From positions 1-47,812 of the forward strand of contig JAUWNI010000016.1 of assembly GCA_030612705.1 (NCBI GenBank): a DNA stretch of 47,812 nucleotides, read 5' to 3'. A program made the translations under genes and the position numbers. The stretch comes from Phycisphaerae bacterium. GTDB taxonomy: Bacteria; Planctomycetota; Phycisphaerae; UBA1845; Fen-1342. The notes under the pieces are model-generated. The model was not told where the DNA came from and did no database searches. It worked only from the letters and a program-made list of their open reading frames with translations. Of the stretch, positions 15,809-23,100 are shown piece after piece (the stretch's first letter is position 1; each line of letters begins with the position of its first letter).

Positions 15809-18319
15809 ATGAAACGTGCTTTTTCATTTGGCGACCGGACGATCGAACCGGCGGTCAGGCGAGTAAACGAGGTTCGCCGCGTAGCGGTAATCGGCGCGGG
15901 CACGATGGGCCAGGGCATCGCCATCGACCTGCTAAGCAAGACCGATTACGAAGTCATTCTGCTCGATGTGCGGGCTGAAGCGTTGCAACAGGCCGAGGCG
16001 CGGCTGAACGGCTTGTGGCGGCGACAGGTCAAGGGCGCGCAGCTCCGCGCCGAAGACGCGCAAGCGTTGGAAGCCCGCGCGAAGTACACCCAGAGTTACG
16101 ACGATCTGGCCGGGGCCGACATCATCTGGGAGGTGGCCACCGAACGTAGCGAGATCAAGGCCGGGATCTTCGAAACCATCGAGCAGACGGCCGACCCGGA
16201 ACACCTGGCGGCGGTCTTTTCGAACACCTCCTCGCACACGACCGGCGAGCTCGCCGTCCTGTTCAAATCCGAGGCCTTTCGTGAGAAGTTCCTGACGGTA
16301 CACGGCTATTTCCCTTTCGAAGCCAACCGGCTCATCGACGTGATGAAGGGCAAGTACGCCTCGAACGAGACCTTCGCCTTCGGCGTTGTCTTCGCCGACC
16401 AGATTCTCGAAAAAACGGTCATCGCGTTGCCGGTCGATCATCACGGCTACATTACCGACCCGATTTTCCAGGGCATGGGAGCGATCATCTCGTGGGACGT
16501 AAAGACCGGGCAGGACATTGTTCAGCTTGGGGGATTGTGGGATCTGTTCACCGCCAACCCGTTCACGGTGCTCGATCAAACCGGGCACATGCCCTACACC
16601 GAATCGTCTCGGCATATGGGCCAAGCCCTGCCCGAGAACGACCGCTTGCGCGTCCTGTACGACCGCGACGGCAAGCACTATCCCGACTGGATCGCCAGAC
16701 TGGAGAAGGAAGATTTCACCGGGGTCAACTCGGCGACACGCAAGGGGTTTTATGCGTGGAGCAACGACAAAAGACCCAAACCTGAACAGGTGCTCGATCC
16801 GTCCACCGGCAATTATGTTCCGATCGGCGAAATATCACGAAAGGAATACTGGTCTTACTACGAAGCGGCCGAACGAGATCGGCTCGCCGGCAAGATCAAG
16901 AGCGCCGAGTCGCTGGTTCACGTCGCCTGCGCGGACGACGCCGGCGGCCGGGCGTTTCGACGTTATGCTCTGCCGATTTGCCTCTACGCCCTGGACATGA
17001 TTCAGGACCGGATCGCGACGCCGGGCCAGATCAATATCTCGACGCGGGCCGGTCTGCGTTACAAGGTCGGGCTCATTGAGGTGATCGACGCGCTGATCGG
17101 CCACCTGACGATCGACGGCGTGCTCGAGCTGATCCGCCGGGCTCGGGACGAAAACGCCGACGATCCGTACATGGTCGCCATGCTCGATGTCGACGGCGAT
17201 ACCGGCCCGCGCAAGGGCCGGCCGTGCTTGTTGCACGAAATGAAGAAACGCAACCTCAAACGCCTGCTGGGATACGGCAAGTATTTCCGCACGCCGGTGG
17301 CCGAGCTGTACTTCGACACGGGCGAGTACAAAGGCTGCTATCTCGATTTGAAGTTCCACGAACCCCCATCGCGTGACCGCGCGTGCAGCATCGTGTTCAA
17401 CAGTCCCATGCGCGGCAACGTCTGGAACCGTGCCGCACTCGACCAGCTTGCCCACGCGTACAACCGCGTTCTTCAACTTCACCGCGCGGGGCGCTGCGGG
17501 GCGGTGCTCTTCACCGCCGCCGGCTCGGGCATGCGGATGCTGGGCGCCGACGCGCGCGAGTTCAACCGGGGCTGGTTCGAGCGCCAAAAGGGCTATGTCC
17601 CGCTCGGCGAAGCAGAGGCGGCGGCGTTCACACGCAAAGGCATGCGCCTGTTCCGCCTGATCCAGCGAAGCCCGGTGGCGACGATCGGCGTGTTCGGCGA
17701 GAAGTGGGGCGGCGGCGCCGAATTCAACTACTTCCTCGACCTGCGCTACGACGTGCGGGCCGAGGGCTTCATCTTCGACACGCTCGAACGGAAGACAATC
17801 TGGCAGCAGAAGAACACCTACAACCAGCCCGAGCTCGACTACGCCATCCTGGGCGGCTTCGGGGCGGCCGGCGAGTTGAAGAGGCTGGGGATGGGCGATT
17901 CGATCATCTTTGAGGTTTTCGATCAAGGCATGACCGCCGACCGCGCCTATCAAGTCGGGTTGAGTAACGGTGTCTTCGACGACGAGCTGGAGGCGCTCCG
18001 CCGGGGTTACGAACGCGCCCGCCTGATGGCCAAGGACGCCCCTTATTCGCGCGCGTTATTCAAGCAGCAACTCGCCCGCGGCAGCGACGACGAGGCCCTG
18101 GCGAAAGAGACCGGCGAGATCTTCAATCCAAGGAAGAACCCGTTTGTGAGCACGGGACTACTCGGGCTGCTGGACCGCGGCGCCCGTGCTCCCAAGATGA
18201 ATTACGCCTGCCTCGGCACGGAGCTTCCGGGCTGGAGCTATCCGGTTGACAACGGCATGGTCGACCTGGATGCGTCCGACGAATCCAGCGCTGAGAGCGC
18301 CACACACGGGAGGGCGTGA
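15809..18319 (+). CDS. 3-hydroxyacyl-CoA dehydrogenase / enoyl-CoA hydratase fusion (FadN-type order)
   Basis: 836 residues. The dehydrogenase comes first (NAD motif VIGAGTMGQGIA at about residues 28-39, VFSNTSSH, HGYFPF, then the C-terminal dimerisation domains). A crotonase-type domain follows from about residue 518, so the order is reversed relative to E. coli FadB and as in FadN-type proteins. It probably oxidises 3-hydroxypimelyl-CoA or handles later enoyl/hydroxyacyl-CoA steps. In the hydratase part the oxyanion-hole stretch reads GSGMRMLGADAREF and GEKWGGGAEFNYFLD, so the fold is recognisable but diverged, and hydratase activity is less certain than dehydrogenase activity. It lies just upstream of bzdN. 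Confidence 0.87.
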   Translation: MKRAFSFGDRTIEPAVRRVNEVRRVAVIGAGTMGQGIAIDLLSKTDYEVILLDVRAEALQQAEARLNGLWRRQVKGAQLRAEDAQALEARAKYTQSYDDLAGADIIWEVATERSEIKAGIFETIEQTADPEHLAAVFSNTSSHTTGELAVLFKSEAFREKFLTVHGYFPFEANRLIDVMKGKYASNETFAFGVVFADQILEKTVIALPVDHHGYITDPIFQGMGAIISWDVKTGQDIVQLGGLWDLFTANPFTVLDQTGHMPYTESSRHMGQALPENDRLRVLYDRDGKHYPDWIARLEKEDFTGVNSATRKGFYAWSNDKRPKPEQVLDPSTGNYVPIGEISRKEYWSYYEAAERDRLAGKIKSAESLVHVACADDAGGRAFRRYALPICLYALDMIQDRIATPGQINISTRAGLRYKVGLIEVIDALIGHLTIDGVLELIRRARDENADDPYMVAMLDVDGDTGPRKGRPCLLHEMKKRNLKRLLGYGKYFRTPVAELYFDTGEYKGCYLDLKFHEPPSRDRACSIVFNSPMRGNVWNRAALDQLAHAYNRVLQLHRAGRCGAVLFTAAGSGMRMLGADAREFNRGWFERQKGYVPLGEAEAAAFTRKGMRLFRLIQRSPVATIGVFGEKWGGGAEFNYFLDLRYDVRAEGFIFDTLERKTIWQQKNTYNQPELDYAILGGFGAAGELKRLGMGDSIIFEVFDQGMTADRAYQVGLSNGVFDDELEALRRGYERARLMAKDAPYSRALFKQQLARGSDDEALAKETGEIFNPRKNPFVSTGLLGLLDRGARAPKMNYACLGTELPGWSYPVDNGMVDLDASDESSAESATHGRA

Positions 18320-18361
18320 GATGACCGTACACCGCAATCAACAGGGCCAGGAGACGACATA

Positions 18362-19516
18362 ATGGCAAACCAAGCCGTGCTTGACCAGGAAACCTTCGAG
18401 ACCTTCCACAACTGGCGAGTGAACCGTGCAGAGTACGCCAAGCAGTGGAAAAAACGTACCGGCGGCAAGATCATCGGCTATTTCTGCACATACGTCCCCG
18501 AGGAACTCCTGTATGCCGCCGGCATTTTGCCGGTGCGCATCCTCGGAAGCCACGAGGTGCAGGACGTCACCGAGCCGCACATTTTCGCGATGTTCTGCCC
18601 GTTCTGCCGGGACTGCCTGGCCCAGGGGCTCAAGGGACGTTTCGACTACCTGGACGGCATCACGATCGCCCAGTCCTGCCTGCACATCCGCCAGTCCTTT
18701 ACCAGTTGGCAGAAGCATATTCCGGTTGATTACAACTACTATCTGCCGATGCCCAACCACGTGCAAAGCCCGCGGGCCGCGCCGTTTCTGACGAAGGAGT
18801 TGGAAGTGTTCAAGGCGTCGCTCGAAAAGTGGCTGGGTCGGAAGATCGACGACGCGGCCATCGACGACGCCATCGAGGTCTACAATCGCAACCGCGATCT
18901 GTTGTGGAAGGTGTACGAACTGCGCAAGGGCGACGCGCCCCCGCTGACCGGCGAAGAGGCGATGGAAATGGTCCTCTCGTCGCAGATGGTGGATAAGCAG
19001 GACCACAACGCCGCCCTCGAGACCTTGCTGACCCGACTATCGAAACGCGAGTCGACCCGCTCGACCGGAACACGCCTGATGATCCTGGGCAGCGAGAACG
19101 ACGATATTGAGTTCATCAGGATGGTCGAGTTGTGCGACGCCACCTTTGTGACCGACGATCACTGCACGGGCAGCCGATACTTCTGGAACAACGTCAAGCT
19201 GAACGGCAACCGGCTGGAAAACATAGCCGAGCGCTACATCAAGCGCGTACCCTGCCCGAGCAAGGATTGGCCCCAGCGCACGCGCGTCGCCCACGTACTC
19301 GAGTTGGCTAAAACCTATGGGATCCAGGGGGCGATCGTCATGCAGCAGAAGTTCTGCGACCCGCATGAGATCGACACCCCGGCCCTGATCAAGGCCCTGA
19401 ACGGCGTGGGGCTCAAGACCCTGTTCCTGGAATTCGACGTGACCGTGCCGATCGGCCAATTCAAGGTCAGGGTCGAGGCATTCCTCGAAATGCTTCAGGA
19501 AGACGATTTGTTCTGA
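18362..19516 (+). CDS. bzdN: Benzoyl-CoA reductase, BzdN/BcrC-type subunit
   Basis: 384 residues of the HgdC/BcrBC family. With BzdO it forms the active-site module of ATP-dependent class I benzoyl-CoA reductase, which dearomatises benzoyl-CoA to the 1,5-diene using ferredoxin electrons. The N-terminal GYFCTYVPEELLYAAGILPVRI and the Cys-rich MFCPFCRDCLAQGLKG, which supplies cluster ligands, are visible, as is PNHVQSPRA. Length equals that of known BcrC/BzdN. AGGAG lies about 9 bases before the ATG. It is the first of the bzdNOPQ-ferredoxin set, whose order matches the Azoarcus bzd cluster. Confidence 0.9.
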   Translation: MANQAVLDQETFETFHNWRVNRAEYAKQWKKRTGGKIIGYFCTYVPEELLYAAGILPVRILGSHEVQDVTEPHIFAMFCPFCRDCLAQGLKGRFDYLDGITIAQSCLHIRQSFTSWQKHIPVDYNYYLPMPNHVQSPRAAPFLTKELEVFKASLEKWLGRKIDDAAIDDAIEVYNRNRDLLWKVYELRKGDAPPLTGEEAMEMVLSSQMVDKQDHNAALETLLTRLSKRESTRSTGTRLMILGSENDDIEFIRMVELCDATFVTDDHCTGSRYFWNNVKLNGNRLENIAERYIKRVPCPSKDWPQRTRVAHVLELAKTYGIQGAIVMQQKFCDPHEIDTPALIKALNGVGLKTLFLEFDVTVPIGQFKVRVEAFLEMLQEDDLF

Positions 19517-19536
19517 TTGACGATTGACGATTGAAC
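19516..19536 (+). repeat. Intergenic heptamer array, 2-3 units
   Basis: ATTGACG twice plus ATTGAAC abut the bzdN stop (TGA at 19514-19516) and precede the bzdO ribosome-binding site GAGG at about 19550. Confidence 0.85.
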
Positions 19537-19561
19537 ATTCGACGTTTCGGCGAGGTATAAG

Positions 19562-20869
19562 ATGGCAAATAAAGCGAAATATAAGACGGCTCCGCTCAAG
19601 TGCTGGAAGAAGGCCAAAGAGCTACGTAACAAATACTATGAAGACTACGCCAAAGCTCATGAACGCGGCGGATTGCGCTGGGCCGGCGGAGCGTGGACCT
19701 TCAGCGCCATACCATCCGGTCTCGGCGAGGATGTCTGGAGCCTGAGTTCCGAGCCGTACGGTGCCAGCATCGCCTTTAACAAGGAGTTATCGCTCAGATG
19801 CCTCGAGGCCACCGAGAAAGCCGGCTACGCCCGGGATCTCTGCGCGTATATGCGCAACTACTGGGGCTCGATCATCCTGAACGAGTACGCCTTCGGCGGG
19901 CCGTTCCCCAAGCCCGATTTTCTTTGGCAGGACCACATCTGTTGCAGCCACGCCAAGTGGTACCAGGTGGTGAGCGACCTGGAGAACGGGATTCCGCATT
20001 TCTGCATTGACGTAGCCGCCGGTCCGTACACGGAGGTCGCCCCGCACAAGATCGACTATCTGGTCGGCCAAATGCACGACGGCATCGAGTGGCTGGAGAA
20101 GACCACCGGCAGAAAGTACAACGACGAGCTTCTGATCGAGGCGGTCAAGAACGAATTCCGCAGCACGTCGACCTGGGCCGAGGTCTGCGTGTACAACAAG
20201 CAAGTCCCGGCTCCTCTGGACGAGAAAACGATGTATTCGCTGTACGTGCTGGGGACGCTCAACAAGCACGACCGATCGACCGCCGACTTCTATGACGAAT
20301 TGCGCGACGAAGTCAAGGAGCGCGTCGAGAGCGGAATCGCGGCCATCCCCAACGAGCGGTGTCGGTTGATGAGCGATACACAGCCGCCGTGGGGTTTCCT
20401 GAGCATCTTCCGCTACATGGAGGAGTTCGGAGCGCTTTCCGTAGGTTCACTTTATACTTTCGGTCTGATCGGCATCTGGGAGGACAAGCCGGACGGATCG
20501 TGGGGTCCGCGAACCACGCCGATGGAGCAGGGCATCGAGATCAAGGATCGCGATCAGGCCCTGCGGCTGTATGCCGACTGGTCGCTCAGCAAGCCCGAAT
20601 GGCAGCATTTTTATTCGCCCCATCTCAAGACGGAGATGATGATCAGGATCGCCAAGGAATGGCACCTCGACGGGGTCATGCTGCACTACAACCGCGGGTG
20701 TGAAGGTCTTTCGGTGGGCATCGCGGAAAATCGTTTGGGATTGATCGAGGCCGGTTTCCCGGTGATGGCGTTCGAGGGAAACATGGGTGACGAACGCGAG
20801 TTTGACGAGGCACGCGTCAGGGACCGCTTCGACGCGTTCATGGAAACACTGGAAGTCAAGAAGGATTGA
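19562..20869 (+). CDS. bzdO: Benzoyl-CoA reductase, BzdO/BcrB-type subunit
   Basis: 435 residues, the larger partner of BzdN in the substrate-binding, double-cubane-type module. [11 protein letters not shown] near residue 125, [20 protein letters not shown] and [13 protein letters not shown] are the conserved regions, with cysteines positioned for iron-sulfur ligation. The stop codon (GAT TGA, 20867-20869) lies within the first unit of the following heptamer array, so the array has replaced or defined the end of the gene. GAGG precedes the ATG by about 7 bases. Confidence 0.9.
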   Translation: MANKAKYKTAPLKCWKKAKELRNKYYEDYAKAHERGGLRWAGGAWTFSAIPSGLGEDVWSLSSEPYGASIAFNKELSLRCLEATEKAGYARDLCAYMRNYWGSIILNEYAFGGPFPKPDFLWQDHICCSHAKWYQVVSDLENGIPHFCIDVAAGPYTEVAPHKIDYLVGQMHDGIEWLEKTTGRKYNDELLIEAVKNEFRSTSTWAEVCVYNKQVPAPLDEKTMYSLYVLGTLNKHDRSTADFYDELRDEVKERVESGIAAIPNERCRLMSDTQPPWGFLSIFRYMEEFGALSVGSLYTFGLIGIWEDKPDGSWGPRTTPMEQGIEIKDRDQALRLYADWSLSKPEWQHFYSPHLKTEMMIRIAKEWHLDGVMLHYNRGCEGLSVGIAENRLGLIEAGFPVMAFEGNMGDEREFDEARVRDRFDAFMETLEVKKD

Positions 20870-20943
20870 CGATTGCGGATTGACGATTGCGGATTGAATC
20901 CGTAACGACACGTCGCTAATCGTCAATCGTAAATCGTCAATCG
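20865..20943. repeat. Inverted pair of heptamer arrays between bzdO and bzdP
   Basis: A forward array (ATTGACG, ATTGCGG, ATTGACG, ATTGCGG; 20865-20892) and a reverse array (CAATCGT type; about 20917-20943) are separated by some 24 bases and could fold back on each other. The forward array contributes the bzdO stop codon. Confidence 0.85.
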
Positions 20944-20969
20944 AGAGGTTTATTGGAGATCAAGAGAGC

Positions 20970-21734
20970 ATGATTACTGCTGGTATCGATATCGGAGCGA
21001 AGACCGTCAAGGTTGTGCTGGTGGAGGACGGCGGGATATTGGCCAAGAGCCTCGTCCTCGCCGGCATCGACACCGCCGCCACCACCCAACAGGCTTTTGA
21101 CGAGGCCTTGGCCGCCGCCGACCTGAGCAAGGAAAAGGTGGAGCGGTTGGTCGCCACCGGCACGGGTCGGAAGGACTGTGCCCTCACGGATCGGGAAATC
21201 ACCGAGGTGGGCGCCGCGGCCAAGGGTGCCATTCACATCCTGAAGAGCTGCCGCACGGTGATCGACGTGGGGGCCGAGGAGGGTCGCACCGTGCGCTGCG
21301 ACGAGAATGGAAAGGTGATCGACTTCGCCTTTAACGAGAAATGCGCCGCCGGGGCGGGCACGTTCGCCGAGGGCATGGCCCGGGCGCTTCAAGTTCCGCT
21401 CGAAGAGCTGGGCCCGCTTTCGCTGACGTCACGGCGGGCGGTCCAGATGAACGCCCAGTGCGCGGTCTTCGCGGAGTCCGAAGTCGTGACATTGATTCAC
21501 GCCAAAACGCCGCGCCAGGACATCGCCCGGGCGGTGTTGGATGCGATCGCCAGCCGAATCGTTTCGATGGTCAGAAAGGTCGGCTTTGCGCAGGATGTCG
21601 TCTTGATCGGCGGCGTGGCGCGCAATCCCGGTTTTGTGGAGGCCATGAAGCGCAGTCTGGAGATGGACGTCTACGTTCCCGAAGATCCCGAGCACGTTGG
21701 GGCGCTGGGAGCGGCCTTGGCAGCCGCTGAGTAG
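20970..21734 (+). CDS. bzdP: Benzoyl-CoA reductase ATPase/activase subunit (BzdP-type)
   Basis: 254 residues of the BadF/BadG/BcrA/BcrD ATPase family (ASKHA fold). It hydrolyses ATP to drive low-potential electrons from a subunit-bridging [4Fe-4S] cluster into BzdNO. The N-terminal phosphate loop is GIDIGAKTVKVVL, the cluster Cys are in NEKCAAGAGTF and MNAQCAVFAESEV, and the adenosine motif is VLIGGVARNPG. Its short length, like the next gene's, fits Azoarcus BzdP/BzdQ and not Thauera BcrA (about 440 residues). The P assignment follows gene order. Confidence 0.88.
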   Translation: MITAGIDIGAKTVKVVLVEDGGILAKSLVLAGIDTAATTQQAFDEALAAADLSKEKVERLVATGTGRKDCALTDREITEVGAAAKGAIHILKSCRTVIDVGAEEGRTVRCDENGKVIDFAFNEKCAAGAGTFAEGMARALQVPLEELGPLSLTSRRAVQMNAQCAVFAESEVVTLIHAKTPRQDIARAVLDAIASRIVSMVRKVGFAQDVVLIGGVARNPGFVEAMKRSLEMDVYVPEDPEHVGALGAALAAAE

Positions 21735-21776
21735 ATTGGGGATTGTGGATTGGAGATTGGAGATTGGGGATTGGCG
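21735..21776 (+). repeat. Intergenic heptamer array rich in ATTGGAG units
   Basis: ATTGGGG, ATTGTGG, ATTGGAG, ATTGGAG, ATTGGGG and ATTGGCG begin immediately after the bzdP stop. ATTGGAG carries a GGAG core but is too far from bzdQ to act as its ribosome-binding site. The remaining 64 bases hold GGGAG at about 21829, upstream of the bzdQ GTG. Confidence 0.85.
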
Positions 21777-21840
21777 AGGACGACCGATTCAACCACACGA
21801 GTGAGCCATTACAAGCGTTCTTGATCGGGAGACATATATC

Positions 21841-22716
21841 GTGAGTGAGAAACAGGAATTCTGGCGCTGGAAAGAATACCGCTGGCACGACGAGAGCATG
21901 GATTGGAAAGATGCCGACATCATCAGCGCCGGCGTGGACATCGGCTCGGTCAGTTCCCAGGCGGTAATCATGGCGGACGGCAAGCTCTACGCCTTCAGCA
22001 ACCAGCGTACGGGCTTCGACAGTCCGGAAAGCGCCAACCAGGCGATCAACTGGGCCATGGAAGGCACCGGGATGACCGTGAAGGACCTCCACTATACCGT
22101 GGGCACCGGCTACGGCCGGGTCAATGTACCCTTTGCCGACAAGGCCCTGACGGAGATCGCCTGTCACGCTCGCGGGGGCAACTTCATGTACGGCCCTTCC
22201 GTGCGCACCCTCCTGGACATGGGTGGGCAGGACTGCAAGGCGATCCGCTGCGATGAGCGCGGGAAGGTCGAGGCCTTCCTTATGAACGACAAGTGTGCCG
22301 CCGGCACCGGACGCGGGATGGAGGTCTTCGCCGACCTTCTCGCGATTCCTATTGAGGAGGTGGGCGAGCTATCCCTCTCGGTCGAGGAAGAACCCGAGCC
22401 GGTCTCGAGCACCTGCGTGGTTTTTGCCAAGTCGGAGGCCTCGGCACTATTGCGCGAAGGGTGGCCCAAGAACAAGGTCCTCGCCGCTTACTGCTCCGCG
22501 ATGGCCCACCGCGTGGTGACGCTGCTCGAACGGATCGAGGTACAGAAGGATTTTGCCATCACCGGCGGCATCGCCAAGAACAGCGGGGTTGTTAAGCGCC
22601 TCGAGAAGGAATTAGGCTTGGAGGCCTTGAAGACCAAGTATGATTCTCAAATCGCCGGTGCTTTGGGCGCGGCCCTGTTCGGCAAGGCCCTGGAGACCAA
22701 ACGCCGCAAGAACTGA
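21841..22716 (+). CDS. bzdQ: Benzoyl-CoA reductase ATPase/activase subunit (BzdQ-type)
   Basis: 291 residues of the same ATPase family as BzdP, with which it should form the heterodimeric electron activase. GVDIGSVSSQAVIM is the phosphate loop, NDKCAAGTGRGMEV and SSTCVVFAKSEAS supply the bridging-cluster Cys, and ITGGIAKNSGVV is the adenosine motif. The start is GTG at 21841, with GGGAG about 9-10 bases upstream. A 30-residue N-terminal extension (KQEFWRWKEYRWHDESM...) precedes the ATPase core. Confidence 0.88.
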   Translation: MSEKQEFWRWKEYRWHDESMDWKDADIISAGVDIGSVSSQAVIMADGKLYAFSNQRTGFDSPESANQAINWAMEGTGMTVKDLHYTVGTGYGRVNVPFADKALTEIACHARGGNFMYGPSVRTLLDMGGQDCKAIRCDERGKVEAFLMNDKCAAGTGRGMEVFADLLAIPIEEVGELSLSVEEEPEPVSSTCVVFAKSEASALLREGWPKNKVLAAYCSAMAHRVVTLLERIEVQKDFAITGGIAKNSGVVKRLEKELGLEALKTKYDSQIAGALGAALFGKALETKRRKN

Positions 22717-22720
22717 GTCC

Positions 22721-22755
22721 ATTGACGATTGACGATTGGGGATTGGGGATTTTGG
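22721..22755 (+). repeat. Heptamer array covering the ferredoxin translation start region
   Basis: ATTGACG x2 and ATTGGGG x2 plus ATTTTGG end 3 bases before the bzdM ATG. No canonical Shine-Dalgarno remains. GGGG at about 22745-22748 is the nearest purine-rich stretch. Confidence 0.85.
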
Positions 22756-22758
22756 GAC

Positions 22759-23046
22759 ATGATCGCGAACTATGGCTACAAGGACGGCTCCGGGGATTTC
22801 TTCATCACCATCGATACCGACAAATGTGACGGCTGTGGCGACTGTGTGTCGGCCTGTCCCGGCGGCGTGTTCGCCGTTGGTGAGGACCCGAACGACCCGC
22901 TTCGCGATGAGCCGGTGGCGATAGTGAGCGATGAGCAGCGCAAGAAGATCAAATACACGTGCAACCCTTGCAAGCCGGACCATGATCGGCACCCGCTGCC
23001 ATGTGTTCAGGCGTGTAAACCCAGCGCTATCTCGCATTCATGGTAG
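22759..23046 (+). CDS. bzdM: 2[4Fe-4S]-type ferredoxin of the benzoyl-CoA reductase system
   Basis: 95 residues. Cluster Cys lie in CDGCGDCVSACP near residue 24 and in CNPCKPDHDRHPLPCVQACKP near the C-terminus; the second set has a widely spaced, atypical arrangement. It probably donates electrons to BzdPQ and is reduced by BzdV or a central 2-oxoacid oxidoreductase. The ATG at 22759 is chosen because an earlier in-frame start (22729) would translate heptamer repeats. Position after bzdQ matches the bzd order. The bzdM name rests on that synteny. Confidence 0.82.
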   Translation: MIANYGYKDGSGDFFITIDTDKCDGCGDCVSACPGGVFAVGEDPNDPLRDEPVAIVSDEQRKKIKYTCNPCKPDHDRHPLPCVQACKPSAISHSW

Positions 23047-23054
23047 ATGCTGCG

Positions 23055-23089
23055 ATTGGAGATTGGGGATTGACGATTGGGGATTGAGA
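23055..23089 (+). repeat. Heptamer array between the ferredoxin and bzdV
   Basis: ATTGGAG, ATTGGGG, ATTGACG, ATTGGGG and ATTGAGA occupy most of the 54-base gap. Any TTG start inside it for bzdV would translate repeat sequence. Confidence 0.85.
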
Positions 23090-23100
23090 TCGCGGACGCC

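Noticed and set aside
20970..22716. Thauera-type bcrA/bcrD assignment
   Set aside because: Both ATPase subunits are short (254 and 291 residues); BcrA is about 440 residues. Gene order also fits bzd.
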